Part shown: one piece after another, positions 27,755 to 37,186 of the stretch
Layout of the letters: every line of letters begins with the position of its first letter
Numbering within the stretch: the first letter of the stretch is position 1
Assembly (NCBI GenBank): GCA_963777435.1
Contig: CAVZQT010000003.1
Location: 806,001 to 870,000, forward strand
Reading direction: 5' to 3'
Length of the DNA stretch: 64,000 nucleotides
Source of the DNA: AP-15 sp963777435
GTDB taxonomy: Bacteria; Pseudomonadota; Alphaproteobacteria; ATCC43930; CGMCC-115725
Notes under the pieces: generated by a model
What the model was told of the DNA's origin: nothing
Databases searched by the model: none
The model's input: the letters and a program-made list of their open reading frames with translations, nothing else
Program-made: the position numbers and the translations under genes

Positions 27755-30326
27755 TCAGGCGACGATGCTGACGATCCGGTTCGGCACGACAATAACCTTG
27801 CGCGGCGCGCGCCCCTCCAGCCAGCGGGTCACTTGCGGCAATTGCAACGCCGCGCTCTCGACGGCACCGCTCGCCGTGTCGCGCGGAAATTCGAGCGTGC
27901 CGCGCAACTTCCCATTGACCTGCACGGCGATCGTCACCTGCTCGTCGCGCGCCAGGTCGGGATCGGCAACCGGCCAGGGTTGCTCGACCAGAAGACCCTC
28001 GCCGCCCAGCGTCTCCCACATCTCTTCGGCGAGGTGGGGCATCATCGGCCCTAACAGCCGCGTGAAAATCTCGAGCGCCTCGCGCAACACGGCGGGAGCG
28101 CTTGGCGCCGCGAAGGCCTGCGGCGGCAGCTCCTCCACCGCATTGGTCAGCTCGCGGATGCGGGCGACGGCGCGGTTGAAGCGGAATTTATCGAGGTCGT
28201 CGCTGACGGCGGCAATCGTGCGGTGAACCGTCCGCCGCAACTCTGCGATCTCAGCCGGCAACGCGCCGGAGATGGTGGTCCCCCGCGGCGGACAATTCAA
28301 CCGGCGGCTCGCTGACCATGCGCCACAGCCGGTTGACATAGCGCCAAATGCCCTCGATCCCGGTCTCGGTCCATTCGAGATCGCGTTCAGGCGGGCTATC
28401 CGACAGCAGATAGAGCCGCGCCGTATCGGCGCCGTAGGTGTCGACGATCGTGTCGAGGCCGACCACGTTCTTCTTCGACTTCGACATCTTTTCGATGCGG
28501 CCGACCACTACCGGACGGCCCGCCGGGTCGACGTAATCCCCGCCGCTATTGCGATCGACCTCCTCGGGGAAGAGCCATTCCCCGCCCTCGCTGCGGTAGG
28601 TCTGGTGGCAGACCATGCCCTGCGTGAACAACCCGGCGAACGGTTCCTCGAGATCGAGGTAGCCGCACTGCTTCAATGCGCGGGTGAAAAACCGGGAATA
28701 AAGCAGGTGCAAGACCGCGTGCTCGACCCCGCCGATATATTGGTCGACCGGCATCCAATAATCGACCGCCTCGCGGGCGAATGCCCGATCGTCGCGCGCC
28801 GAGCAAAAGCGCAGGAAATACCAAGACAATTCAAAGAACGTGTCGAACGTGTCGGTTTCGCGCTCGGCCGGTCCGCCGCACCGTGGGCAGGCCACGTGCT
28901 TCCAGATCGGGTGGTGGGCGAGCGGGTTGCCCGGCACCGCAAAGCTGACATCCTCGGGCAGGGTCACCGGCAAATCGCGCTCCGGTACCGGGACAATGCC
29001 GCATCGCGAGCAATGGATGACCGGGATCGGGCAGCCCCAATAGCGCTGCCGCGATACCCCCCAATCGCGCAGGCGATAGGCGATCGTTCGTTCGCCGCGC
29101 CCCAATGCTTCGAGCCGCTCGCCGGCGGCGCGTTTCGCCTCCGCCACCGGCAGGCCGTCGAGAAAGCCGGAATTGAACAATGTGCCGTCCTCGACATAGG
29201 CATCAGCGCCGATCGTAAAGCGCGCTGGATCAGCCCCCGGCGGCAACACCACCGGAATGACCGGCAGCCCATACTTGCGGGCGAAATCGAGATCGCGCTG
29301 GTCGTGCGCCGGGCAGCCAAAGATGGCGCCCGTGCCGTATTCCATCAGCACGAAATTGGCGACATAGACCGGCACGCGGCGATTTGGATCGAACGGGTGG
29401 ATTGCTTCGAGACCGGTTGCGCATCCGCGCTTTTCGGCGGTCTCGATGACCGCCTCGCTGGTTCCCATGCGGTTGCATTCGGCAATAAACTCGGCCAACT
29501 CGGGATTGTCTTCGGCAAGCCGCTGGGCGAGCGGATGATTTGGCGACAACGCGACAAAAGACGCGCCAAACAGCGTATCCTGCCGCGTCGTAAACACCTC
29601 AATCCGCTCGTCGCCGCCGGCGATGCCGAAATAGACCCGCGCCCCTTCCGAGCGGCCGATCCAGTTCTCCTGCATCAGCCGCACGCGCTCGGGCCAACGG
29701 TCCAATGCGTGAAGCGCGTAGAGCAATTCTTCGGTGAACGCCGTGATGCGCAAAAACCACTGCGACAGCAGCCGCTTTTCGACGATGGCGCCGGACCGCC
29801 ATCCGCGTCCGTCGATTACTTGCTCATTGGCGAGGACGGTATGCTCGAGTGGATCCCAATTGACCCATGATTCCTTGCGATAGGCGAGCCCCGCCGCGAG
29901 GAAGTCGAGAAACATCTTCTGTTCGTGACGATAATACTCGGGGTGGCAGGTCGCGATTTCGCGTGACCAGTCATAGGCAAAGCCCATGCGCTGCAGTTGT
30001 GCCCGCATCGTCGCGATGTTCTGATAAGTCCAGATCGCCGGATGGACATTTTCGGCAATTGCCGCGTTTTCTGCCGGCAAACCAAATGCATCCCAACCCA
30101 TCGGATGCAGCACGTTAAAGCCCTGCGCACGGCGGTAGCGGGCGACAAGATCTCCCATCGTGTAATTGCGGACATGGCCGACATGCAGCTTGCCGGACGG
30201 ATAGGGAAACATTTCGAGTACATAATATTTCGGCGTGCCGGGCTTGGCCGCGACCTCGAATACCCGCCGTTCGCGCCAAACCCGTTGCCATTTGGTTTCA
30301 GTTTCTCGGAAATTATAGCGCGACAT
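27755..30326 (-). CDS. leuS: leucyl-tRNA synthetase, frameshifted near the C-terminal domain
   Basis: Class I aminoacyl-tRNA synthetase, about 857 residues from the ATG at 30326 (MSRYNFRETETKWQRVW). The HIGH motif is KLHVGHVRNYT and KMSKS is KMSKSKKNVV; the editing (CP1) domain lies between, along with the four-Cys zinc segment (CSRCG, CPRCGG). The frame breaks at the C5 run 28280-28284 (G5 on the coding strand): ELSAAG is followed by TTISGAL only if one G is removed. The remaining anticodon-binding and C-terminal domain then reads cleanly to 27755. A single-copy essential gene, so the extra base is almost surely a homopolymer error. Confidence 0.95.
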
Positions 30327-30519
30327 CACGGCGGCAGATCTTTCATCATGATGCGCCGCCGACAGTGCTCTGCGGCGCCAAGTAAGTAATCTCAATGAAT
30401 ATAGTGTGCGGCAACCGGCCGTTACCCCGCAAGCATCGCCGGCGCGCCGGAAAACTTGATCAGATCATCGCCTCCACCGGCGCCGAGCCGACCGCGCGGT
30501 CGGCCGCCGCGATCCAGCG

Positions 30520-31179
30520 CTACTGTTCGGCGTAGGCTTTCTTCCACTCCCGCTTTAGTTGCCCCGCCCGCCGCAGGATCGCGGTTTCGAGATCGTCCTC
30601 GACTTTCCGCGCGATTGTCGTTTCTTTCCATTCGCCGGTCGGCGAGAGCTCTTCGCGCCGGACAGTGACCGCCACCGCGTCCGAGCGCACGGTGCGGGCC
30701 AATACAAAGACGTCGATCTTGTAGCGCTCGTTGGGCTTGCCTTGCGGCGAGTACCAGTCGGTGACAAGTTCGCCGGTCAGCGGGTCCTGCGTGCTGAACT
30801 TGACAAAGCTCAGCGTGTCGAGCGCCGCCTGCCACAAGATCGGGCTGACCGTGCTGCCGGTGTGCGGACCAGGCGGATGAGCCGACGGTCGCTTCGCCAG
30901 GCCGAGCACGGTCCAGATCGTCGCTTCGGTATCGATGTCGTCCGAAGTATTCGCGGCGGTCTTAATGTTTGCGGTGTTGACTGAGCTCACGGAACCCGCG
31001 GCGGGCGCAGTGGCCTGCGGCGCAGGCGCGGTAGCCTGGGACGCGGGCGCGCTAGGCTGGGTTGCGGGCGCGCTCGTCTGAGTGAGGGAGTAAGAGACTG
31101 GCTGAAGCGAGCATGCAACCAGCAGCGCTGAAAGACTTGCGGCGAAGATAACCGAAAGGCGGTAATGAGCAGCTGACAT
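30520..31179 (-). CDS. DUF3576 lipoprotein
   Basis: 219 residues from the ATG at 31179. The signal peptide ends LLVACS (lipobox, Cys near residue 23). A low-complexity linker of Ala/Pro/Thr/Gln repeats (ATQPSAPASQATAPAPQATAPA) follows. The conserved domain then begins TEATIWTVLGLAKR and includes SPILWQAALDTLSF, TDWYSP and the C-terminal RAGQLKREWKKAY. DUF3576 is a mainly alphaproteobacterial outer-membrane lipoprotein family often near leuS/lptE. It sits about 190 bp upstream of leuS on the same strand. Confidence 0.88.
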   Translation of the reverse strand: MSAAHYRLSVIFAASLSALLVACSLQPVSYSLTQTSAPATQPSAPASQATAPAPQATAPAAGSVSSVNTANIKTAANTSDDIDTEATIWTVLGLAKRPSAHPPGPHTGSTVSPILWQAALDTLSFVKFSTQDPLTGELVTDWYSPQGKPNERYKIDVFVLARTVRSDAVAVTVRREELSPTGEWKETTIARKVEDDLETAILRRAGQLKREWKKAYAEQ

Positions 31180-31255
31180 CCGGCATATCCCCCGGCAGGT
31201 GGCCTCGCCCGCGGCCGGAGCGGGCACCCACGCTTTTGCCAGGAACGGAGCTGAT

Positions 31256-31948
31256 ATGGAAGGGGTCATCGAGAGCGTCGTCGCGGGGAATCTCGCCGCA
31301 GTGCAAGCCCGCATCGAGGCCGCGACCCGGGCCGCCGGACGGGCGCCCGGAAGCGTCGCACTGGTCGCGGTCAGCAAGACGCAGCCCGCCGCCGCGGTAC
31401 GTGAAGCGCTGGTCGCGGGCCATCGGCTTTTTGGCGAAAACCGGGTCCAGGAAGCGCAAGCGAAATATCCCGCCTTCCGCGAATTGTTCCCCGATCTCAC
31501 GCTGCACCTGATCGGCCCACTTCAGACCAACAAAGTCAAGGATGCCGTCGCTTTGTTCGATGTCATCGAGACCGTCGATCGGCCACGGCTCGCTATCGCC
31601 CTCGCCCGCGAGATGGAGCGGACCGGCCGCCGCCTGCCATGTCTGATCGAGGTCAATACCGGCGAGGAGGCGCAAAAATCGGGGGTCATGCCGGAGGCCG
31701 CCGACGCGTTCGTGGTCGAATGCCGCGACCAACTCGGATTGCCGATCATCGGCCTGATGTGCGTGCCGCCGCTCGATCAGGAACCGGCGCCGCATTTTGC
31801 CTTGTTGCGGGAGATCGCACGGCGTACCGGCCTCGAAGTCCTGAGCATGGGCATGAGCGCCGATTTCGAGACCGCGATCCGGTTTGGCGCGACGCATGTG
31901 CGGGTCGGCACCGCGATCTTTGGCGCTCGCCGCGCCATACCCGCGTAG
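31256..31948 (+). CDS. YggS/PROSC-family pyridoxal phosphate homeostasis protein
   Basis: 230 residues from ATG 31256, preceded by AGGAACGGAG. PLP Lys lies in VAVSKTQP. GENRVQEAQAKYP, LHLIGPLQTNK, IEVNTGEEAQKSG and LSMGMSADFETAI are all conserved YggS segments. It binds and buffers PLP in the cytosol. The start is 77 bases from the divergent DUF3576 start. It leads a run of plus-strand genes with the LLM oxidoreductase 21 bp behind. Confidence 0.92.
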   Translation: MEGVIESVVAGNLAAVQARIEAATRAAGRAPGSVALVAVSKTQPAAAVREALVAGHRLFGENRVQEAQAKYPAFRELFPDLTLHLIGPLQTNKVKDAVALFDVIETVDRPRLAIALAREMERTGRRLPCLIEVNTGEEAQKSGVMPEAADAFVVECRDQLGLPIIGLMCVPPLDQEPAPHFALLREIARRTGLEVLSMGMSADFETAIRFGATHVRVGTAIFGARRAIPA

Positions 31949-31969
31949 CATCAAGCGGGAGGAACGACA

Positions 31970-33013
31970 ATGCGGGTATTCACGACACTGCCGCAGGAAA
32001 ACCTGCGCGAAGTCGCGGCGGCGGCACGCGCGGTTGAGGCTGACGGCTACGACGGCGTCGTCTCGATGGAGAACAAACACGACCCGTTTCTGGCGCTGGC
32101 GATCGCCGGCACGGTCACCGAGCGCATCGAATTGCATAATGGGGTGGCGATCGCCTTTGCCCGCTCGCCGATGGCGGTGGCCCAGGTCGGCTGGGACCTC
32201 GCGGGTGCTACCGGCGGTCGATTTGTCGTCGGGCTCGGCTCGCAAGTGCGGGCTCATAACGAGCGCCGGTTTTCGGTGCCGTGGACGCCCCCTGCCCCGC
32301 GCATGCGGGAATATGTCCAGGTATTGCGCGCGATCTGGCGGTGCTGGAGAACCGGTGAGCGGCCTTCTTTCGAAGGCGAGCATTACCGCTTCACTTTAAT
32401 GACCCCGAACTTCACGCCCGAGCCGATTGACGCACCGCCCCCCGCGGTAATGATCGCCGCGGTCGGCCCGGCAATGCTGAGGGTCGCTGGCGAAGAATGC
32501 GATGGTGTCAAATTGCATGGCTTTTGCACCCGCCGCTATATCGAGGAAGCGGTGATGCCGCGGCTTTCCGCCGGGCTCGCCAAGGCCGGCCGCACGCGCG
32601 AGAATTTCGAGATTTCAGGTGGCGGCTTTCTCGCCACTGGGCCCGATGATGCAACCGTCGCGCGGATGTTCGAATGGGTGCGCCAGCGCGTGGCATTTTA
32701 CGGATCGACTCCGGCCTATTACCCGGTGCTGGCGACGCATGGTCTCGAAGACCTCGGGCATAAGCTCAATGCGATGGTGCGCCAGGGTAAATGGGCCGAA
32801 ATGGCAAAGGAAGTGCCGGACGACGTAGCCCATCTGTTTGCCGCGGTTGGGCGCTGGGACGAGATCACCAATTCGATCGAGAAGCGCGTTGGCGGGGTCG
32901 CGGATGCGATCAATGCCCGCGCCAACCCGGAGGCGCCCGGACATCTGCCGCGCGAACTGATTCAGGACATCCGTCGGCTGCCCCGCGCTTTCACCAGGTT
33001 CGCGGGCATTTAG
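31970..33013 (+). CDS. LLM-class (luciferase-like) F420/flavin-dependent oxidoreductase
   Basis: 347 residues, TIM-barrel luciferase-like fold. Markers are DGYDGVVSMENKHDPF near residue 25, GVAIAFARSPMAVAQVGWDLA, GRFVVGLGSQVRAHNERRF (the cofactor strand) and MREYVQVLRAIWR. RBS GGGAGGAACG precedes the ATG. It resembles the MSMEG_2256-type subgroup. The cofactor (F420 or FMN) and substrate cannot be told from sequence. Co-directional with yggS. Confidence 0.87.
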   Translation: MRVFTTLPQENLREVAAAARAVEADGYDGVVSMENKHDPFLALAIAGTVTERIELHNGVAIAFARSPMAVAQVGWDLAGATGGRFVVGLGSQVRAHNERRFSVPWTPPAPRMREYVQVLRAIWRCWRTGERPSFEGEHYRFTLMTPNFTPEPIDAPPPAVMIAAVGPAMLRVAGEECDGVKLHGFCTRRYIEEAVMPRLSAGLAKAGRTRENFEISGGGFLATGPDDATVARMFEWVRQRVAFYGSTPAYYPVLATHGLEDLGHKLNAMVRQGKWAEMAKEVPDDVAHLFAAVGRWDEITNSIEKRVGGVADAINARANPEAPGHLPRELIQDIRRLPRAFTRFAGI

Positions 33014-33126
33014 CGCCGCCGGCCGCGCTACACCGTTTGGAGAGTCCGAAGCGGAAAAAAACGCTTGCAAATTGCGGTCCTCTTTTGTTCTATAGTGAAC
33101 GCCACATGAACATGGAGGATCGCGCA

Positions 33127-33627
33127 ATGACACGATGGACCTTGATAGCTGCGGGCGCCGCCCTTTTCGGCGCTGTCTTGTGGCACCTACCGGCAACGGC
33201 GCAGCGTACCGTGCCAGCGCAGAACGCCGCGCCCACCCTCACTCAAACCGCGTCGCCAAAGCTAGCGGTCAACCAACCGCTGCCGCAGGCGGTCGCTCCG
33301 CAACTGATCACCTTCGACGAATATCGCGAGTTCCGCCTGAATGATATCGCCGAGCGCCGTGCGAGGCTGACACGGGCACTCGCAGCACCGAATTTGTCTG
33401 CAACCGAGAAAACCAGCTTGGAGGGGCGCAAAGCCTATTACGACCGGCTGGCGGCGATGCCGGCGGATCAGCGCGACCGGATGTTTCGCACGCGCTTCGA
33501 CCAGATCGACACCAATCACGACGGCATGCTCGACGACGCGGAACGCACCGCGTGGCGCCAGAAGCAACGCGAGCGTTATCACGAACTAGCCGCCGACCGC
33601 CCGGCAGGCAGTGTCGATCCGCGGTAG
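33127..33627 (+). CDS. exported single-EF-hand protein
   Basis: 166 residues from ATG 33127, chosen for GGAGG (33114-33118) 8 bases ahead; in-frame ATGs at 33106 and 33112 lie before or inside that site. The signal peptide ends LPATAQ. A helical middle (LNDIAERRARLTRAL) precedes one canonical EF-hand loop, DTNHDGMLDDAE, with all ligand positions filled (D, N, D, backbone, D, E), so Ca2+ binding is likely. The upstream region has TATAGT at 33091-33096 as a candidate -10. Function unknown. Confidence 0.8.
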   Translation: MTRWTLIAAGAALFGAVLWHLPATAQRTVPAQNAAPTLTQTASPKLAVNQPLPQAVAPQLITFDEYREFRLNDIAERRARLTRALAAPNLSATEKTSLEGRKAYYDRLAAMPADQRDRMFRTRFDQIDTNHDGMLDDAERTAWRQKQRERYHELAADRPAGSVDPR

Positions 33628-33784
33628 TCTGGCGGGGACAGCGCGATAGCTCGACCGCAACGGCGGCATATTTGCCTCCGCCGCCAAGAGCGCCAGAATG
33701 GCCGGTAAATTCTGGCTCGCAGTTGAGGCCGCGTGCTACGCTGGCGGCGGTAGGAAACCGCTTGATCCCCAAAAGGAGAGAACC

Positions 33785-34105
33785 ATGGCGCAATCGCAAC
33801 CTTCATCGGCTCGCGACCAGGTCCGCAACATCGTACCAGGCTTGATCGACCTCAGCGAACGGGTGCTGTTCGGCGAGGTTTGGGAGCGCCCGGGGCTCTC
33901 CAAGCGCGACCGCAGCCTGATCACATGCGCCACCTTGATTGCGCTAGGCCGCGAAAAACAGCTGGTCGGGCATCTGCAGCGCGCGCTCGACAACGGTCTG
34001 ACCAAGAACGAGCTGAGCGAAGTCATTACCCATCTCGCCTTCTATGCCGGCTGGCCCGCCGCGATGACAGCGGCTCTCGTCGCCAAGGACGTATTCGAGA
34101 AATAA
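33785..34105 (+). CDS. carboxymuconolactone decarboxylase-family protein
   Basis: 106 residues from ATG 33785 (AAGGAG 5 bases ahead). The helix pair HLQRALDNGLTKNELSEVITHLAFYAGWPAA is the core of the CMD family, with the conserved His and Glu but no CxxC, so it is not an AhpD-type peroxidase. Length is near that of single-domain CMD proteins. It may act on a lactone ring in the surrounding catabolic set or be a paralog of unknown substrate. It is followed 38 bp later by a HIBADH-type gene on the same strand. Confidence 0.87.
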   Translation: MAQSQPSSARDQVRNIVPGLIDLSERVLFGEVWERPGLSKRDRSLITCATLIALGREKQLVGHLQRALDNGLTKNELSEVITHLAFYAGWPAAMTAALVAKDVFEK

Positions 34106-34143
34106 TTGCGGCCGAAGCCTACGACTGATCCTGGGAGGGCGAG

Positions 34144-35100
34144 ATGAAGATCGGATTTATCGGCTTGGGGATGATGGGTTCGGGCATGGCCGCGAACCTG
34201 CAAAAGGCCGGACACGAATTGGTCGTCCACGATCTTCGCCGTGCCGCCGCCGAGCCGTACCTCGCGAAGGGCGCTCAATGGGCCGACAGCCCGCGCGCGG
34301 TTGCAGAGGCCTCCGAGGTCGTGTTCACCTCGCTCCCCGGGCCGCCCGAGGTCGAAGCGGTAGCGCTCGGCGACAATGGCTTGTTGAGCGGAATGAGCCG
34401 CGGCAAGGCCTATTTCGACCTGTCGACCAACTCGCCGACGGTCGTGCGCAGGATCAACGCCGCGTTTGCCGAACGCGACGTCTATATGCTCGACTTGCCG
34501 GTCAGCGGCGGGCCGCGCGGGGCGCGCACCGGCAAGCTGGCGTTGTGGGTCGGCGGCGACGAACAAATCTTCAACCGCTACAAGACCGTGCTTGATGCGA
34601 TGGGCGATAAGGCCCGCTATGTCGGCCCGATCGGCGCCGGTTCGGTCGCCAAACTGGTGCACAACGGCGCCGGCTACTGCATCCAGACAGCACTCGCCGA
34701 AATGTTTACCGTCGGGGTCAAGGCTGGGGTCGAACCATTGGCTTTGTGGGAAGCCGTGCGCGAGGGTGCGAGTGGACGACGCCGGACCTTTGACGGGCTG
34801 ATCGACCAATTTCTGCCGGGCACTTATGAACCCGCCGCCTTTGCACTGCGGCTTGCCCACAAAGACATGTCGCTCGCCACCCAATTGGGCCGCGACTTCA
34901 ACGTGCCGATGCGGATCGCCAATCTGGCATTGGCCGAGCTCTCCGAGGCGCTGAACCGGGGATGGGGCAACCGCAACTTGCGCGCGCCAATGGTGATCCA
35001 GCAGGAACGCGCCGGGGTCGAAATCCGCGTCGACCCGAAACGCATTCAAGAAGTGCTCGACCGCGACCCGCCGCCAAGGGACGACCCCAAGCACGGGTAA
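34144..35100 (+). CDS. NAD(P)-dependent 3-hydroxyisobutyrate dehydrogenase-family reductase
   Basis: 318 residues. The Rossmann start MKIGFIGLGMMGSGMA binds NAD(P). LPVSGGPRGARTGKLA is the substrate-binding motif, and GAGSVAKLVHNGA carries the catalytic Lys of the beta-hydroxyacid dehydrogenase family. The C-terminal all-helical domain is complete. Relatives oxidise 3-hydroxyisobutyrate or reduce tartronate semialdehyde; the exact substrate is unknown. RBS GGGAGG sits close to the ATG. Probably co-transcribed with the CMD gene. Confidence 0.9.
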   Translation: MKIGFIGLGMMGSGMAANLQKAGHELVVHDLRRAAAEPYLAKGAQWADSPRAVAEASEVVFTSLPGPPEVEAVALGDNGLLSGMSRGKAYFDLSTNSPTVVRRINAAFAERDVYMLDLPVSGGPRGARTGKLALWVGGDEQIFNRYKTVLDAMGDKARYVGPIGAGSVAKLVHNGAGYCIQTALAEMFTVGVKAGVEPLALWEAVREGASGRRRTFDGLIDQFLPGTYEPAAFALRLAHKDMSLATQLGRDFNVPMRIANLALAELSEALNRGWGNRNLRAPMVIQQERAGVEIRVDPKRIQEVLDRDPPPRDDPKHG

Positions 35101-35124
35101 CAATACATCGACAGGGTTGAGCGA

Positions 35125-35904
35125 TCAGCGGCCGATGAATTTGGGCGGCCGTTTTTCGCGGAAGGCGGCGACCCCTTCGACGTTGTCGGCAGTCATGTGC
35201 AATTGCGGCTGCACCAGGCTCTCGATATCGAGATAGTCGTCGAGGCTCGGGCCGACCGCGGCGTGGAACAGCTTTTTCGCCAGCCCGAGAGCAAAAGTCG
35301 GCGCCCCCGCCAGATCCGCCGCCAATTCCTCGGTTTTGGCCATCAATTGGTCGTCCTCGACGACGTGGTTGACAAGACCGAGCGACAGCGCTTCCTCGGC
35401 GTCGACAAAGCGCGCGGTAAACACCAGCTCTTTGGCCTTTGCCATACCGAGGCGTCGGGTCAGGAACCAGATCGCACCCCCATCTGGGGCGAGCCCGATC
35501 CGCCGAAAGATTTGCGAGAACCGCGCGGTCGTCGAGGCAACGACGAGATCGCAGGCGAGCGCGATACTCCAGCCGATGCCGACCGCCGGTCCGCGAACCG
35601 CCGCTATCGTCGGCTTTTCAATCGCATGCAGTGCGCGGATAAAGGTGTGGCCGCCCTGCTGCAGCCGCTGACGCCCGCCGCGCAGATCATGTTGCTGGCC
35701 GGCCATGCGGTCGACATCGGCGCCCGAGCAGAACCCCCTGCCCGCCCCGGTTACGACCACAACCCGGACAGTGTCGTCATAGCGTAGTCGGGCAAAATGG
35801 TCGCACAGGCTCTGGCGCATCTCGACGCTGAGCGCGTTCAGTTTCTCCGGGCGGTTCAGCACGACCTTCGCGACAGCACCCTCGACGGTCAGATCAACCG
35901 ACAT
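35125..35904 (-). CDS. enoyl-CoA hydratase/isomerase family protein
   Basis: 259 residues from the ATG at 35904; the longer frame to 36156 is not family-like. Crotonase fold: NRPEKLNALSVEMRQSL, VTGAGRGFCSGADVDRM (oxyanion hole), RGPAVGIGWSIALACDLVVAS (second oxyanion Gly) and FSQIFRRIGLAPDGGA. At this last motif the usual second hydratase Glu is an Asp, so isomerase or other crotonase chemistry is possible. C-terminal FREKRPPKFIGR is typical. Confidence 0.92.
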   Translation of the reverse strand: MSVDLTVEGAVAKVVLNRPEKLNALSVEMRQSLCDHFARLRYDDTVRVVVVTGAGRGFCSGADVDRMAGQQHDLRGGRQRLQQGGHTFIRALHAIEKPTIAAVRGPAVGIGWSIALACDLVVASTTARFSQIFRRIGLAPDGGAIWFLTRRLGMAKAKELVFTARFVDAEEALSLGLVNHVVEDDQLMAKTEELAADLAGAPTFALGLAKKLFHAAVGPSLDDYLDIESLVQPQLHMTADNVEGVAAFREKRPPKFIGR

Positions 35905-36093
35905 TTCCGCACTCCTCAAAATGACCGGCCAAATGCACCGGCATCGATTATAGCGTCCGATTGGCGCACTCCAATCAGCCTCGCTGTGCGCGGCTATCAA
36001 CGAGCGGTGACCCAGCCAATTCGGCGGGAGGGATCGCACTCGACAAGTTGCGCGCGATATAGCTTCTGTTAGCCCACCAAGCAGGAGGATCGG

Positions 36094-36561
36094 ATGGCCG
36101 ATAATACCCAGCAACAGACCGCCGGCGAGAGGCCGCGGCTGGTCGGCATCAATCACGTGGCGCTCGAAGTCGGCGACATCGACGAAGCGCTGGCTTTCTA
36201 CGGCAAGATTTTCGATTTCAGCCTACGCGCCAAGCGGCCGGGCAATGCCTTTATCGAGCTCGGCGATCAGTTCATCAATCTGATGCAGAACAGCGGCCGG
36301 GGCCCAGACCAGCGCCGGCATTTTGGCCTCGTCGTTGACGATCGCTCGCGGGTTCGCGACTTGGTCAAGGCGGCGGGCGGCGAATTGCTGCCGGGGCCGT
36401 TTCTCGATTTTCTCGATCCGTGGGGCAACCGGGTCGAAGTCGTCGAATACCGCGATATTCAGTTCACCAAGGCGCCGCATGTCATGAACGCAATGGGGCT
36501 CGACCAGACCAAGAGCGACAAGGCGATGCGCGAATTGGCCGACAAGGGCATGGCGCCCTAA
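36094..36561 (+). CDS. VOC (glyoxalase/bleomycin-resistance) family protein
   Basis: 155 residues, one VOC module pair. GINHVALEVGDIDEALAFYGKIF starts the first beta-alpha-beta unit with a metal-ligand His; ELGDQFINLMQ, HFGLVVDD and LDFLDPWGNRVEVVEY complete the pattern with His and Glu ligands. A metal-dependent lyase, isomerase or dioxygenase cannot be told apart. RBS GGAGG is present. It is 32 bp ahead of the pyrophosphatase gene. Confidence 0.87.
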   Translation: MADNTQQQTAGERPRLVGINHVALEVGDIDEALAFYGKIFDFSLRAKRPGNAFIELGDQFINLMQNSGRGPDQRRHFGLVVDDRSRVRDLVKAAGGELLPGPFLDFLDPWGNRVEVVEYRDIQFTKAPHVMNAMGLDQTKSDKAMRELADKGMAP

Positions 36562-36592
36562 GCGCGGATCAGCCTCACGCGGACAGAGCGCT

Positions 36593-37123
36593 ATGGATCT
36601 CTCCAAGATTTCCGCCGGCCGATCGCCGCCGCTTGACATCAATGTCGTCGTCGAAATCCCACAAGGCGGCGAGCCGGTTAAATACGAGTTCGACAAGGAG
36701 TCGGGCGCGCTGATGGTCGACCGCTTTCTCAACACCGCGATGTACTATCCGGGCAATTACGGCTTTGTTCCGCATACCCTGGCCGAGGACGGGGACCCGA
36801 TCGACGTGCTGATCGTCGGTACCGCCGCTATTGTGCCGGGAGCCGTGGTGAGGTGCCGCCCGGTCGGCGCGCTGATTATGGAGGACGAAAAGGGGCCCGA
36901 CGAAAAGATCGTTGCCGTTCCGGTGGACGATCTCCATCCGTACTATGTCGATGTGCGCTCGTATCGCGACTTGCCGCCGAACCTTTGCAGCCAGATCGCC
37001 CACTTCTTTAGCCACTACAAGGATTTGGAAACCGGCAAATGGGTCAAGGTCGGCGACTGGGTCGAAGCCGATGATGCTGCGAAGCTGATTACAGCGGCGA
37101 TTGCCCGATATGGCGATGGCTGA
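36593..37123 (+). CDS. ppa: inorganic pyrophosphatase
   Basis: 176 residues, soluble family I pyrophosphatase, hydrolysing PPi to phosphate in the cytosol. The signature DGDPIDVLI carries the Mg2+-binding Asp triad; YEFDKESGALMVDRFL, YYPGNYGFVPHTL and GPDEKIVAVPVDD are conserved. Length is normal. It follows a VOC gene by 32 bp. Confidence 0.97.
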   Translation: MDLSKISAGRSPPLDINVVVEIPQGGEPVKYEFDKESGALMVDRFLNTAMYYPGNYGFVPHTLAEDGDPIDVLIVGTAAIVPGAVVRCRPVGALIMEDEKGPDEKIVAVPVDDLHPYYVDVRSYRDLPPNLCSQIAHFFSHYKDLETGKWVKVGDWVEADDAAKLITAAIARYGDG

Positions 37124-37186
37124 ATCGTTTTGGGCGGCCGGCAATCGTGGCGTAGGCTTGCACCCTCATCAGCAGAGGAAGCCACT

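Noticed and set aside
31052..32383. 443-residue minus-strand open frame opposite yggS and the LLM gene
   Set aside because: Antisense to two well-supported genes and without any recognisable domain.
33087..33100. LexA-like box GTTC-N6-GAAC before the EF-hand gene
   Set aside because: The alphaproteobacterial LexA site is a direct repeat GTTC-N7-GTTC, so spacing and orientation do not fit.
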